Part shown: positions 16,991 to 25,058 of the stretch, in pieces
How positions within the stretch are numbered: the stretch's first letter is position 1
Layout of the letters: each line of letters opens with the position of its first letter
NCBI GenBank assembly: GCA_963823675.1
Contig: CAWGMT010000021.1
Coordinates: 1-64,000 of the forward strand
Direction of reading: 5' to 3'
From: CAWGMT01 sp963823675
GTDB lineage: Bacteria > Planctomycetota > Planctomycetia > Isosphaerales > Isosphaeraceae
DNA: 64,000 nt
Position numbers and translations under genes: made by a program
Notes under the pieces: model-generated
Seen by the model: only the letters and a program-made list of their open reading frames with translations
Database searches by the model: none
Told to the model about the DNA's origin: nothing

Positions 16991-16992
16991 TG

Positions 16993-17541
16993 TCACTCAG
17001 CTCCGAGATCATGAGCGAGCCACTTGTCTTTCGTGACTTCCCTTAACTCGACGCCCAGTGCGTCGGAAACGTCACGCTGGAAATGCGGCCAGAGGATATC
17101 GGCGTCCGCGCCGAGATCGAGAACTCCGGCCTTGGGAACCTGCCCGCGAACGAAGTCAAACAACTCTCCGACTCTGATGTCCGGTGGCTCATTCTTGATC
17201 CACATCTTGCGGAGCTGATCTATGGTGAGCTTTACGCCGAAATGCCGCTCAAGCCGAAATGCCAGATCGATCAGGTCGATTCCCATGGAACCTTCCGCCA
17301 GTCGTCGCTTCTGCCCGTTGACCCACACAGCGCCCGCTTTGTCAATCTTGACCTTGTCCCCGGCCCGCACCGAGCCATAAGCCCTATCATTGACCCCGAG
17401 GATGCCGTCCTTGAAGCTGAACTCCGACCCTTCATTCGAGCTCGAGGTGTCAACAACCTCCACGGCCTTTTGTGACTTGGAGCATCCCACCCATGAGATC
17501 GTCAGGGCGATCGCAATCACCGCGGAAACCATCCGCTTCAT
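16993..17541 (-). CDS. Lipoprotein with an acyl-carrier-like domain (array gene)
   Basis: The ATG at 17541 has an excellent AGGAGGAGG leader. The product starts MKRMVSAVIAIALTISWVGC, a lipoprotein signal with lipidation at the Cys. A small beta segment (RAGDKVKIDKAGAVWVNGQ) is followed by a helical region, MGIDLIDLAFRLERHFGVKL then IRVGELFDFVRGQV. This has the spacing of helices II-III of an acyl carrier protein, but the phosphopantetheine Ser of the DSL motif is replaced by Gly-Ile. It would be a non-carrier derivative, and the fold call is tentative. The gene lies between spacers G and H. Confidence 0.6.
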   Translation of the reverse strand: MKRMVSAVIAIALTISWVGCSKSQKAVEVVDTSSSNEGSEFSFKDGILGVNDRAYGSVRAGDKVKIDKAGAVWVNGQKRRLAEGSMGIDLIDLAFRLERHFGVKLTIDQLRKMWIKNEPPDIRVGELFDFVRGQVPKAGVLDLGADADILWPHFQRDVSDALGVELREVTKDKWLAHDLGAE

Positions 17542-17571
17542 GAGTCGCCTCCTCCTGTGCCTGTCAACTCT

Positions 17572-17668
17572 CGATACTAGTTCACCCGTTACACCGCCGA
17601 GTTGACGTAAGTCCAAACGCCACGTCTCGGATTTCGTTGATGCGACGGGGATATTCACCCTTTACACA
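17572..17668 (-). repeat. Array spacer H
   Basis: On the minus strand: half-site GTGTAAAGGGTGAATATC, about 55 diverged bases, then GTGTAACGGGTGAACTAGTA. It is longer than the other spacers. The upstream gene (17582-17818) reads through the first half-site and ends at the TGA inside the second. Confidence 0.6.
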
Positions 17669-17818
17669 TCGGACGGTCTTTTCGACCGGGGTTTTGATTG
17701 CCAGATGTTCACAAGCCCGACAATGCTCACCCTCGAAGATACCACGCCGAACGCAACGACGCACCGTGTAAACGATGAGCGGCCCTGGCGGCGAGACCAG
17801 GGCGAGGCGCTTTCCCAC
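17582..17818 (-). CDS. Hypothetical protein, coupled to the next upstream gene
   Basis: A 78-residue frame starts at a GTG placed directly after the TGA of the gene at 17819-18055, so translation is probably coupled. It has a HCRAC Cys pair and a basic character (VRRCVRRGIFEGEHCRACEH). Its last ~25 residues are encoded by spacer H and end at the TGA of the second half-site, so the C-terminus may be foreign. No family is recognised, and it could be a decayed gene. Confidence 0.4.
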   Translation of the reverse strand: MGKRLALVSPPGPLIVYTVRRCVRRGIFEGEHCRACEHLAIKTPVEKTVRCVKGEYPRRINEIRDVAFGLTSTRRCNG

Positions 17819-18055
17819 TCAGAGTGACCGGTCGATGTCCTCCAGCTCCATCTCGTCACCCAAGATGGGGAGGTCGTATTCCGGCTGGATCACCTTGCCG
17901 GTAAGTTGCTCGAATGTCTCGACGTCCGACTGGAGCTGATAGTCGTCGGCGATGAGGTCTCGGCGATCATCCTCGTCGTCGGGCAGAAGGGTGTTGATGA
18001 TCGTTTCGGCGATGTCCGCCACTTCGGCCAATTTCCTGGCCGGCGTTGGCTCCAT
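17819..18055 (-). CDS. Small acidic hypothetical protein
   Basis: From the ATG at 18055 the 78-residue product is strongly acidic (LPDDEDDRRDLIADD, LGDEMELEDIDRSL) with a helical N-terminus (PARKLAEVADIAETIIN). The open frame runs 24 codons further upstream, into dispersed-element copy 5, and that part is not believable as protein. It is followed without a gap by the GTG of the next gene. The size, charge and coupling would suit an antitoxin, but nothing proves it. Confidence 0.5.
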   Translation of the reverse strand: MEPTPARKLAEVADIAETIINTLLPDDEDDRRDLIADDYQLQSDVETFEQLTGKVIQPEYDLPILGDEMELEDIDRSL

Positions 18056-18082
18056 GTTCAGCGAGCGCCGAGCCCGCTCCTC

Positions 18083-18171
18083 GGGGACGGAAACCGGGGC
18101 GCACCTAGTTTCCACAGGAGCCTGCACAGTGAATTGCCGCCGTTACGAATTGCGTCCGTGTTTCCGCTCCC
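18083..18171. repeat. Dispersed palindromic element, copy 5
   Basis: An intact copy from GGGGACGGAAACCGGGGCGC through AGGAGCCTGCACAGTGAATT to CCGTGTTTCCGCTCCC. It borders the 5' end of the small acidic gene and is the rightmost copy seen. Confidence 0.88.
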
Positions 18172-18286
18172 ACTTGCGCCGTCGCGGATGCCCGCATCGA
18201 AGAGAGAGACTACTCTTTTCGATTCCGTATGGCCATGTGGCATGTTACACTCGACCTAGTGAATCATCTTGGGAGAGGCACAAGGC

Positions 18287-18583
18287 ATGAGCACAACGGC
18301 AGGCACGGGCGAAACCGAAGTTACGATCCTGGCTCGCGTTTTTGACAATGAGCGTGGGCTACTCCCACGTGGGTTGGCTCGTGCCATGCTGGATGTGGAT
18401 TTCAGCGAGCGGGACAAGGCGAGGATGCATGACCTAGCCGTTCGGAACCAAGCCGATGCCCTCGCGCCGGAAGAGAAAACAGAATTGTTTGCGTGGGCCA
18501 AGGCAGGCACGCTGCTATCGATTCTGCACTCGAAAGCCCGCCGGACGTTGAAGATCAAGCCGAAAAAACGAAAACTTTCCTGA
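18287..18583 (+). CDS. Small conserved protein paired with an HNH nuclease
   Basis: From the ATG at 18287 (GGGAGAGGCACAAGGC upstream) this 98-residue helical protein reads TILARVFDNERGLLPRGLAR, DVDFSERDKARMHDLAVRN and a basic LLSILHSKARRTLK end. I recall similar short proteins (LPxEAAR...F...DxxRMxELaxKA...GxLLSxLxSKARRSLK) placed before HNH endonuclease genes in planctomycetes and cyanobacteria. The next gene starts 8 bases after its stop, so the two are probably one operon. The role is unknown; it could be a partner or control protein of the nuclease. Confidence 0.7.
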   Translation: MSTTAGTGETEVTILARVFDNERGLLPRGLARAMLDVDFSERDKARMHDLAVRNQADALAPEEKTELFAWAKAGTLLSILHSKARRTLKIKPKKRKLS

Positions 18584-18590
18584 GACGCCG

Positions 18591-19133
18591 ATGAACGCGG
18601 CGTTGATCCGGTTGGTCTGGCGGCGGGCACACGATTGCTGTGAATATTGCCAGATGCCTCAGGCATTCGACCGGACGCCATTCGAGATCGATCATATCCG
18701 CTCGGAAAAACATGGGGGACCGACCGTCGCGGGCAACCTATGCCTGAGCTGCTTTTATTGCAATTCCTTCAAGGGTTCCGACATTAGTAGCATCGACGAA
18801 GTGACGCGGAGGCTCACGCCGCTGTTCAATCCACGTCGGCACAAATGGTCGCGGCATTTCCGTTGGAAAGGTCCTCACCTGATCGGCGTAACGCCGATCG
18901 GCCGCACCACGGTCGAGTTGCTCAAGATAAACGACCCGTTCCGCGTCGAGCTCCTTTCTCATCGAGACGTCGAGGGCCGTCATACACGTAGTCCTCCGGC
19001 AGTTCTCCTCGAGAAAGTTGATCGAAGATGGAACGACCGGCGTCGCCTGGCTCTTTCTCGACATCGAGACAGCAGACAGCATCCCCGTCGTGCAGAGCGT
19101 TCGGGGGCTCGGGTCTGCTGGGTCGCAGGCTGA
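18591..19133 (+). CDS. HNH endonuclease, C-terminus disrupted
   Basis: The HNH core is complete: the zinc pair CEYC, FEIDHIRSEKHGGPTVAGNL with the catalytic DH, the Asn, and LSCFYCN with the second Cys pair and N. The domain continues through LFNPRRHKWSRHFRWKG and IGRTTVELLKINDPFRVEL, a layout common to HNH proteins that follow a small helical partner. After about residue 122 (near 18955) the sequence turns into Arg-rich, non-homologous text up to the stop. A frameshift or deletion has probably replaced the last 10-20 native residues. The catalytic part should be intact. Confidence 0.75.
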   Translation: MNAALIRLVWRRAHDCCEYCQMPQAFDRTPFEIDHIRSEKHGGPTVAGNLCLSCFYCNSFKGSDISSIDEVTRRLTPLFNPRRHKWSRHFRWKGPHLIGVTPIGRTTVELLKINDPFRVELLSHRDVEGRHTRSPPAVLLEKVDRRWNDRRRLALSRHRDSRQHPRRAERSGARVCWVAG

Positions 19134-19170
19134 CGTCGATTGGAAATGGCTCTGTGAACTTAAGTGTCGC

Positions 19171-19323
19171 TAACTCGGGAAACGCCTCGTTGAACGGCAT
19201 GGCGAGGCGGACGCTTGCTTGGTAGAGGCGCCGCCGGGCCACGGGCAGGTTGGCTGCAACGTAAGCGTCGCCCAGCTTCTGACCGGGCTTTACGCGGTTG
19301 CCGGTTTCGGGCACGTTGTAGGC
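19171..19323 (-). pseudogene. S1/P1 nuclease C-terminal remnant
   Basis: The minus-strand segment AYNVPETGN followed by LGDAYVAANLPVARRRLYQA and SVRLAMPFNEAF matches the end of S1/P1-type zinc nucleases, where LGDAYVxxNxPVxxRRLxxAGxRLAxLLN is typical. Only ~50 residues remain, with no catalytic domain. It lies antisense to the disrupted end of the HNH gene. Confidence 0.5.
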
Positions 19324-19657
19324 TCGCCTGGCCGCGCGGCGAAAGCAACCTCGTACACCCCGAGTGGAAGCCGGCACGCGCCCGGTTGAATTGCACCCTG
19401 CGTGGGATATTCGCCCAAACAAACGGACGTGCGGTGAGTACCCACACAAAAATCGAGCGAACGGTGTCGCCTGGGGCCCGATTTGGGCACGCGCAGTGAA
19501 CGCCAAAAAAGATTTGGGGAAAAATTTTAAGTCCAATCCGGGGAATAAGATCCAGTTGAGAATCATCAAGAAAATGGCGTAGGTGCATTAACGAAAATTG
19601 GGAATCGCGTTATTATAACAGGTAGGATAGGAAGAATGTATGTGGCAGACTCCGGGA

Positions 19658-19999
19658 GGGTCGCCCTGGCGCGGTGAAAAGTTGGGCTTGACTGAGTTTG
19701 GCGTTCGGCCGGCTTCGATTGATGCAGGGGCCAAGACGCCGAGTGTTCGGCGCGGGTCTCAGGACCCCGCCGGGATCCGTGACCGAAGGTCTGCCGAGCT
19801 CGTCATAGGCCCTGGCTCCCAAGGCAGTTGCGCTCTCGGCGCACACTCCGAAGCAAGAAGACCTTCGGTCGGGCACTCGTGCGGGGTCAGGAGACCCGCG
19901 CACAACAAACGCGACCTCGAAGCGCAACAAAAGCTGCGCGTGGCCAAAGGCTCTCAGGAGCTGTGCAAGCCCAAACTTTTCGCCGCGCCGGGGCCGCCC
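19658..19999. repeat. Long imperfect palindrome with two arm pairs
   Basis: Outer arms 19658-19690 and 19966-19999 are near-complementary (around GGCGCGGTGAAAAGTT and its partner). Inner arms 19751-19792 and 19859-19900 are also near-complementary, both containing CGCGGGTCTC-type and GACCGAAGGTCT words. Spacing between inner and outer arms is similar on both sides (about 60 and 65 bases), which points to two inverted copies of one ~140-base unit. No coding content is supported. Confidence 0.65.
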
Positions 20000-20002
20000 G
20001 GG

Positions 20003-20096
20003 CGCTGATCACTTCGTCAGTTCCTCGTAATCCGCCACGCGTTGCGGGAGTTCGGCCGCCGGGAGGGACGCCAGTTCGCTGATCACTTCGTCAGTT
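20003..20096. repeat. 20-bp direct repeats
   Basis: The word CGCTGATCACTTCGTCAGTT occurs at 20003-20022 and 20077-20096. On the minus strand the stretch between them reads ELTDEVISELASLPAAELPQ and then VADYEELT before a stop, so it may be the tail of a lost helical gene with a short duplication. Confidence 0.5.
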
Positions 20097-20099
20097 GGC

Positions 20100-20426
20100 G
20101 AATTCGTAAGATTTGCGCTGGTCGTGGTTTAGATGCAATCCCCACTTCCGTGCCCCTCGAGGGCGCGCCGGCCGGCTCCTTGGCCCGGGCTCTTGACCGT
20201 GGGGGCCAAAACGGAAAAAACCCCCCGGATTACTCTCACTGGCTCTCACTGACTCCCATGCGCCGAGAAGATCGCGAAAGTAACCAAGCGCAGCTCGCCC
20301 TTTTACCGAACCCGTCCTGGCGGTTGGTGTTGCGCCCTGAGGGTTTCGCGCTGCTTGGGCCGCTTGGGCGGCCCGCGGATCCAAATTCAACGAGACGGAT
20401 TGCCAATCCGTTCCACAATTGCTCGG
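20100..20426. other. Gene-poor stretch, no supported feature
   Basis: Frames on both strands are low-information and Arg/Pro-rich. No start with a ribosome binding site, RNA gene or repeat was identified. Confidence 0.3.
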
Positions 20427-21545
20427 TTACGGGAATGTTTCCATCCGCCGATCGCCTTGGCTGCACCATGCCGGCCGCCCTGAACGGAAACCTGCTCTTG
20501 ACCCACGTCCGAAAGCCCCGGGGCTTCGCGACGAGGCGCCGCTCACCGCGCAGCGAGCGCTCTGGGGCGCCGGTTTGATGAGGCGGCCCAGGGTTTGATC
20601 GAGGGCCTTGCCGCGGAGGTCGAGCCGGACGATCGTTCCCTCGGGATCGATCAAGTAAGTCGCCGGGATCGAGCCCACGGCGAAGGCTTCGACCAGGTCG
20701 GCCGTGCTGCTGGCATTGTGGATCTGGGGCCACGGCAGGTTGCGAACCTTGGCGAAGTCAACCACGGCCGTCTTGGATTCGTCCAGGCTTACGCTGATGA
20801 TCTCGAAGCCGGCGTCATGATATGTCCGATGCGCTTCCAGGAGCCGTGGCAATTCGCCCACGCAGGGAGCGCACCAGGTGGCCCAGAAATCGATCAGCAC
20901 GTACTTGCCGCGGTAGGCGTCGAGCCGGATCGGTTGGCCCTTGATGTCCTCGGCCGCGAATCGGGGCGCGTGCCTGCCAACCTTGTCGAGCCGTTTCAGG
21001 TCGGCCTCGATCTTCTGACGCAGGTTTGGGCTCTCGCTGAATCGCGCAAGCAAGGTCGCATAAACCTGGCGCGCCACCGCAAACTCGCCGGCGGCGATGG
21101 CCGAGCTGGCCAGCGTGTCGGCAAAGCTGCTGGCAAACTCTTCCTGATCGCTCTGGCCAAGCCCTTGCATCAGTTCCTGGTACCGCTTGAGGGCTTCCTC
21201 GTAGCGGCCGGACTGCGCCCGGGCCATCGTCTGGATGATCTGGGCCAGCGCCTTGACCGGTCCGTCGGGGTCGCTCTTCAAGTACTGCTGGGCGAGTGTT
21301 TCGATTTCGGTAAACCAGTCGTGTTCGATCGATTTGTTGAAGAGGGCCGCGTAAGCCTGGTCGCGGTCGTCGGCCCTGGGACTGTTGCGCAGGTATTCGG
21401 TCAGATCGCGGATCAGGTTTCGGTCGTTCTTGGCCTGGATGGCGGCGACGCTGGTGGCGGCCGGTTCGTCGCCGCTCGCCGGGGCAGCGATCGCCAGGCC
21501 CGCCACGAAGAGTGCCAAGCACGAGGTCTTGCGGGATGCGTACAT
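20427..21545 (-). CDS. TlpA-like thioredoxin-domain protein, exported
   Basis: The product begins MYASRKTSCLALFVAGLAIA with a signal peptide cleaved near ASGDE. Residues ~25-195 form helical TPR-like repeats. From ~200 a TlpA/AhpC-type thioredoxin domain follows (HAPRFAAEDIKGQPIRLD, YVLIDFWATWCAPCVGELPR with the active WCAPC, and IPATYLIDPEGTIVRLDLRG with the cis-Pro). It probably acts as a periplasmic thiol-disulfide oxidoreductase. The last ~45 residues, after TLGRLIK, are Ser/Arg-rich and look like read-through past a lost stop. It lies 36 bases after the glycosyltransferase gene on the same strand. Confidence 0.85.
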   Translation of the reverse strand: MYASRKTSCLALFVAGLAIAAPASGDEPAATSVAAIQAKNDRNLIRDLTEYLRNSPRADDRDQAYAALFNKSIEHDWFTEIETLAQQYLKSDPDGPVKALAQIIQTMARAQSGRYEEALKRYQELMQGLGQSDQEEFASSFADTLASSAIAAGEFAVARQVYATLLARFSESPNLRQKIEADLKRLDKVGRHAPRFAAEDIKGQPIRLDAYRGKYVLIDFWATWCAPCVGELPRLLEAHRTYHDAGFEIISVSLDESKTAVVDFAKVRNLPWPQIHNASSTADLVEAFAVGSIPATYLIDPEGTIVRLDLRGKALDQTLGRLIKPAPQSARCAVSGASSRSPGAFGRGSRAGFRSGRPAWCSQGDRRMETFP

Positions 21546-21581
21546 GACGTTGGGTCTCCCAGCCGGAACGGGTCGTTTCCC

Positions 21582-23058
21582 TCAATAACGCGCGGCCGCG
21601 GCCAGTGGCACGGAAAGCTCGCCCGAGCTTGCTCGTGGGCGAAGCGATGCAGCCGGCCGTTTTTGCCTTGCCGGTGGTCTTGCGGCCAGCCCGGCAATGA
21701 GCCGCGCCCACTTGTGACAGCAGAGGCGCTGTTCGAAACGGGCCAGAAACGCGGATCGTCCGCGTTCGCCCATGCGGCGAGCCAGGCTGGGATCGCGAGC
21801 CAGGAGCTCGATGGCCGACACCAGCGTCTCGGCCTCTCCGGACGGGATTGTGACGCCGCAGCCGGCCTGGCGAATCGTATCGGCCGACTCGCAATGCTCG
21901 GGCCCGACGAAGATGGCCGGCCGCCCGCTCGCCATCGCGCCATACAGCTTGCCGGGCACGACGATTCCCGTCATCTCCGGCCGCATCGAGATCAAGTGGG
22001 CGTCAGCCAGGGCCAGCGACGCGTGAAGCTGGGCGCGGGGAACGTAGTCGAGCAAGCGGACGTTCGACAGCCCGTCGCGCGCAGCGCGGCTGCCACTTCC
22101 CCCAGGCGAGGTCCGCCGCCGACAAACAGAAAAACGATATCCGTACGCTCGCGCAGCCGCCGCGCCGCCGCGAGAAACTCGTCGAACGAATGGGCCAATC
22201 CCAGGTTTCCCGAGTACATCACCACGAACTTATCCTCGAGCTCGAGCGCCTTGCGCAACGGATTGGTCGCGCGCGAAGCGGATAGATCTCGTCGCGGCGG
22301 CTCCAAACGGGGATCGTCACGATCCGCTCGAAAGGCACCGCCTTGAGGGCAATCCGGTCGGCCATGTAGGGGCCGAGCACGACGACTTGATCGGCTCGGC
22401 GATAGACCAGTGCGCTCAACCAGGAGAGGAATCGAACGGTCGGGTTCTTAAGGGACATCCGGCCTAAGGCGAGGCTGGCGTCCGGATGCAGGTCCATGCT
22501 CCAGTAGATGTGCCGGCTTCCCCGCAGCGCGGCCAAAAGCGTCCCGATCAGGCCGATCAGAGGGGGCGTGGTGAGGGTCACCACGACGTCAAAACGCGGG
22601 AGCAAAAAAGCCTTGAACATCGCGGCGGCGAAGAAGCTGAGATAATCGGTCATCCGGGCCCACGTCCCGCGCCGGCCCAGCGAGGTCGCCGCGGCGCGGT
22701 GGATGTGGACGCCTTGATTGAGTTCGTAAGAGGCGGCCCTGGGCTCGCCGGGCTGGTAGCGGCTCTGGGAGCAAAGCACGTGGCATTCGTAGCCCCGCGC
22801 CGCGAGCGACTCCGCCAGGTCGGAGAGGTGCTGGGCCGTCGAGGCATGATCGGGCCAGTAATACTGATTGACCAGGAGGACCCGTCCGCTCGCCGCGGCG
22901 GTCGCCGGCTCGCCGCCGTACCGGGGCGGCGGAGGGAAGATGGCCTCGGCGGAATCTTGGGCGATCCAGCGATGGTTATCGCCGGAGGTGCTCTGCGAGC
23001 CTGCCCGTTTCCGTCCCGCGGGGAACGGACGGTCAAACCACCTGCGCCGGCTCACCAT
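21582..23058 (-). pseudogene. GT4 family glycosyltransferase, two frameshifts
   Basis: The N-terminal half has the GT-B acceptor-side fold start VLLVNQYYWPDHASTAQHLS and the membrane-leaning helix VTLTTPPLIGLIGTLLA. After a shift near 22265 a second frame gives the donor-domain start FVVMYSGNLGLAHSFDEFLA. After another near 22070 a third frame gives the rest (LDYVPRAQLHASLALADAHL, and GKLYGAMASGRPAIF in place of the usual E-x7-E region). All parts of a WbuB-like GT4 enzyme are therefore present but in three frames. It overlaps the epimerase stop by a few bases. It is inactive if the shifts are real. Confidence 0.8.
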
Positions 23059-24014
23059 TTCGCGTCCGCCTGGGCCTTGTTGGCCCGGTACCAGGCAATC
23101 GTCCTCTTCAGCCCCAAATTGAGGTCGGTGGGAGGCGCCCAGCCGTCAAGCTCTTGCTTCATGCGATCGACGTCGAGCACTTTCATCATCGCGCCGTCGG
23201 GCCGGTCCGCGTTCCAGACGATCCTGCCGCGATAGCCGGTGACGGCGTTGATCGATTCGACCAGCTCGCGTATCGACGTACCGATTCCCGTCCCGATATT
23301 GAGCGGCAATGTCACATCATCATACTTTTCGGCTGCCAGGATGATTGCGTCGGCGCAGTCCTCGACGTAGATGAACTCGCGCACCGGCTTGCCGGTGCCC
23401 CAGACCTCGATCTCGGGGGCCCTGGCCAAATCGGCCTCGACCCACTTGCGGATCAGGGCGGCGACCACGTGCGACCGCTCGGTGTTGTACGAGTCGCCGG
23501 GGCCGTAGAGATTGGTGAGGATGAGATGGATCGAGGCCAGGCCATACTGTTTCTTGTAAGCCTCGCCCTGCACGGCCAGCATCTTCTTGGTCAGGCCGTA
23601 ATTGACCACGCTCGCGTGGCACGGGCCGCTCCAGAGGTCGCGTTCCTTGAGGTGGCCTTCGAGATAGCCGGGATAGCTGCACGCCGTGCCGATGTTGACG
23701 ACCTTGGCGACCCTGGCGAGCCGGGCCGCCTCCATCACGTTCGCGCCCATGACGAGGTTGGTGTAGTAGAGCTTGGCGGGCTCGGCCTGGTTGATGCCGA
23801 TGCCGCCGTAAAATGCCGCCGCGTGGATCACGACATCGCAGGGCTCTTCGAGCAAGCAGCGCAGGCAGGCGTCGAGCGAAACCAGGTTGTACTCGCGCTG
23901 GCGAGGCACAAAGACCCTCGCCCCGTAACTTTCGAGTCGCTTGACGACGTGCTGTCCCAGGAACCCTGCGCCGCCGGTGACCGTCACACGCTTGGCAGAC
24001 CAGAAACTCTTCAT
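23052..24014 (-). CDS. NAD-dependent epimerase/dehydratase, GDP-L-fucose synthase-like
   Basis: From the ATG at 24014 (GGGGGA upstream) the product starts MKSFWSAKRVTVTGGAGFLG, a Rossmann dinucleotide motif. It has the short-chain dehydrogenase catalytic Y-x3-K in VNYGLTKKML, the Ser/Thr in NIGTACSYPG, and fucose-synthase-type features (AAFYGGIGINQAEPA, LTNLYGPGDSYN, REFIYVEDCADAIILA). It would make GDP-fucose or a related deoxysugar for a surface glycan. It lies between another epimerase and a GT4 gene in one minus-strand cluster. Confidence 0.88.
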   Translation of the reverse strand: MKSFWSAKRVTVTGGAGFLGQHVVKRLESYGARVFVPRQREYNLVSLDACLRCLLEEPCDVVIHAAAFYGGIGINQAEPAKLYYTNLVMGANVMEAARLARVAKVVNIGTACSYPGYLEGHLKERDLWSGPCHASVVNYGLTKKMLAVQGEAYKKQYGLASIHLILTNLYGPGDSYNTERSHVVAALIRKWVEADLARAPEIEVWGTGKPVREFIYVEDCADAIILAAEKYDDVTLPLNIGTGIGTSIRELVESINAVTGYRGRIVWNADRPDGAMMKVLDVDRMKQELDGWAPPTDLNLGLKRTIAWYRANKAQADAKW

Positions 24015-24128
24015 GAAGTTCCCCCAGGAGTAGAATGCAGACGCGATCCCGGGAGGGCGAACCTCCGTGTGAGCCGGCACCAAGCACGGCTCGGACGGAG
24101 CCTCGCCCTCCCGAATAGCAAAAAGCCA

Positions 24129-25058
24129 TCACACGTTCGCGAACGGGTTCTGGAACTCGATCAGCCGGGCTGCCCGGACGAGCTCGGAGATCCCCCGGTC
24201 GAGGTCGACGGTGGTCTCGAAGCCCTTCTTGCGGACCTTCTCGTAGGAGACCTCGTAGTTGCGCTGGTCGGCGTCGCTGCCGACTTCCGCGAAATGCAGA
24301 TAATAATCGACGTGCTCGAGGATCTTGCGTGCCACGTCCTCCTTGGTGAAATTCATCGATTCGTGCCCGACGTTATAGACGTCGTCCTTCACCTCGCTCC
24401 ACCGCTCCAGGGCGAAGATGAACGATCGGGCCATGTCGCGGACGTGGACGAAGGTCCGCTTGAAGCCGCCCTCGTAAACGATGAGATTGCGGTTCTTGAC
24501 GGCCTGGTAGGTGAAGTCGTTGGGCATCAGGTCCAGGCGCATCCGGTTGCTCACGCCGAACGCGGTTGCGAACCGGTAAGCCACGCTGTTGCCGGCGTCG
24601 AGAACCATCTGCTCGGCCGTCGCCTTGGTCTCGCCGTAGAGTGTGATGGGGGCGCGAGGAGTCTCTTCATTGCAGACGTAGTCGGGAATCGAGCCGTAAA
24701 TGGAGCCGGTCGAGGCAAAGAGAAACTTCTGGTCGGGCTTGCGATGACCGAGCAGGTTGGCGGTCCCGTCGACATTGACTGTCTGGGCGAGCTGGGGCTC
24801 TTTCTTGCAGGCGGGATATCCCACGACAGCCGCGAGGTGAATGATCGCGTCCATTCCGTCCAGGGCCGACCTGGCGGTCGCCGGGTCGCAGACGTCCCCT
24901 TTGATCAGCTCGAAAAACCGATTCTGGCAGCACGGCAAGAGCCCGTGGCCGCCGAATTTCAGCGTGTCGAGAACTCGTACGCGGTGACCCTGTTCGAGCA
25001 AGAGCGGAACCAGAGTCGAGCCAACGTAACCGGCTCCGCCGGTGACGAGAATCCGCAT
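24129..25058 (-). CDS. NAD-dependent epimerase/dehydratase (sugar nucleotide)
   Basis: The start at 25058 has GGATGGAG upstream and gives MRILVTGGAGYVGSTLVPLL, the NAD-binding motif of extended short-chain dehydrogenases. LFASTGSIYGSIPDYV and ITLYGETKATAEQM provide the catalytic Ser/Thr and Y-x3-K. The protein is full length at ~309 residues. Family members convert NDP-sugars (4-epimerase or 4,6-dehydratase); the exact substrate cannot be read from the sequence. It is the first gene of the polysaccharide cluster, so a promoter is expected upstream of 25058. Confidence 0.88.
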   Translation of the reverse strand: MRILVTGGAGYVGSTLVPLLLEQGHRVRVLDTLKFGGHGLLPCCQNRFFELIKGDVCDPATARSALDGMDAIIHLAAVVGYPACKKEPQLAQTVNVDGTANLLGHRKPDQKFLFASTGSIYGSIPDYVCNEETPRAPITLYGETKATAEQMVLDAGNSVAYRFATAFGVSNRMRLDLMPNDFTYQAVKNRNLIVYEGGFKRTFVHVRDMARSFIFALERWSEVKDDVYNVGHESMNFTKEDVARKILEHVDYYLHFAEVGSDADQRNYEVSYEKVRKKGFETTVDLDRGISELVRAARLIEFQNPFANV

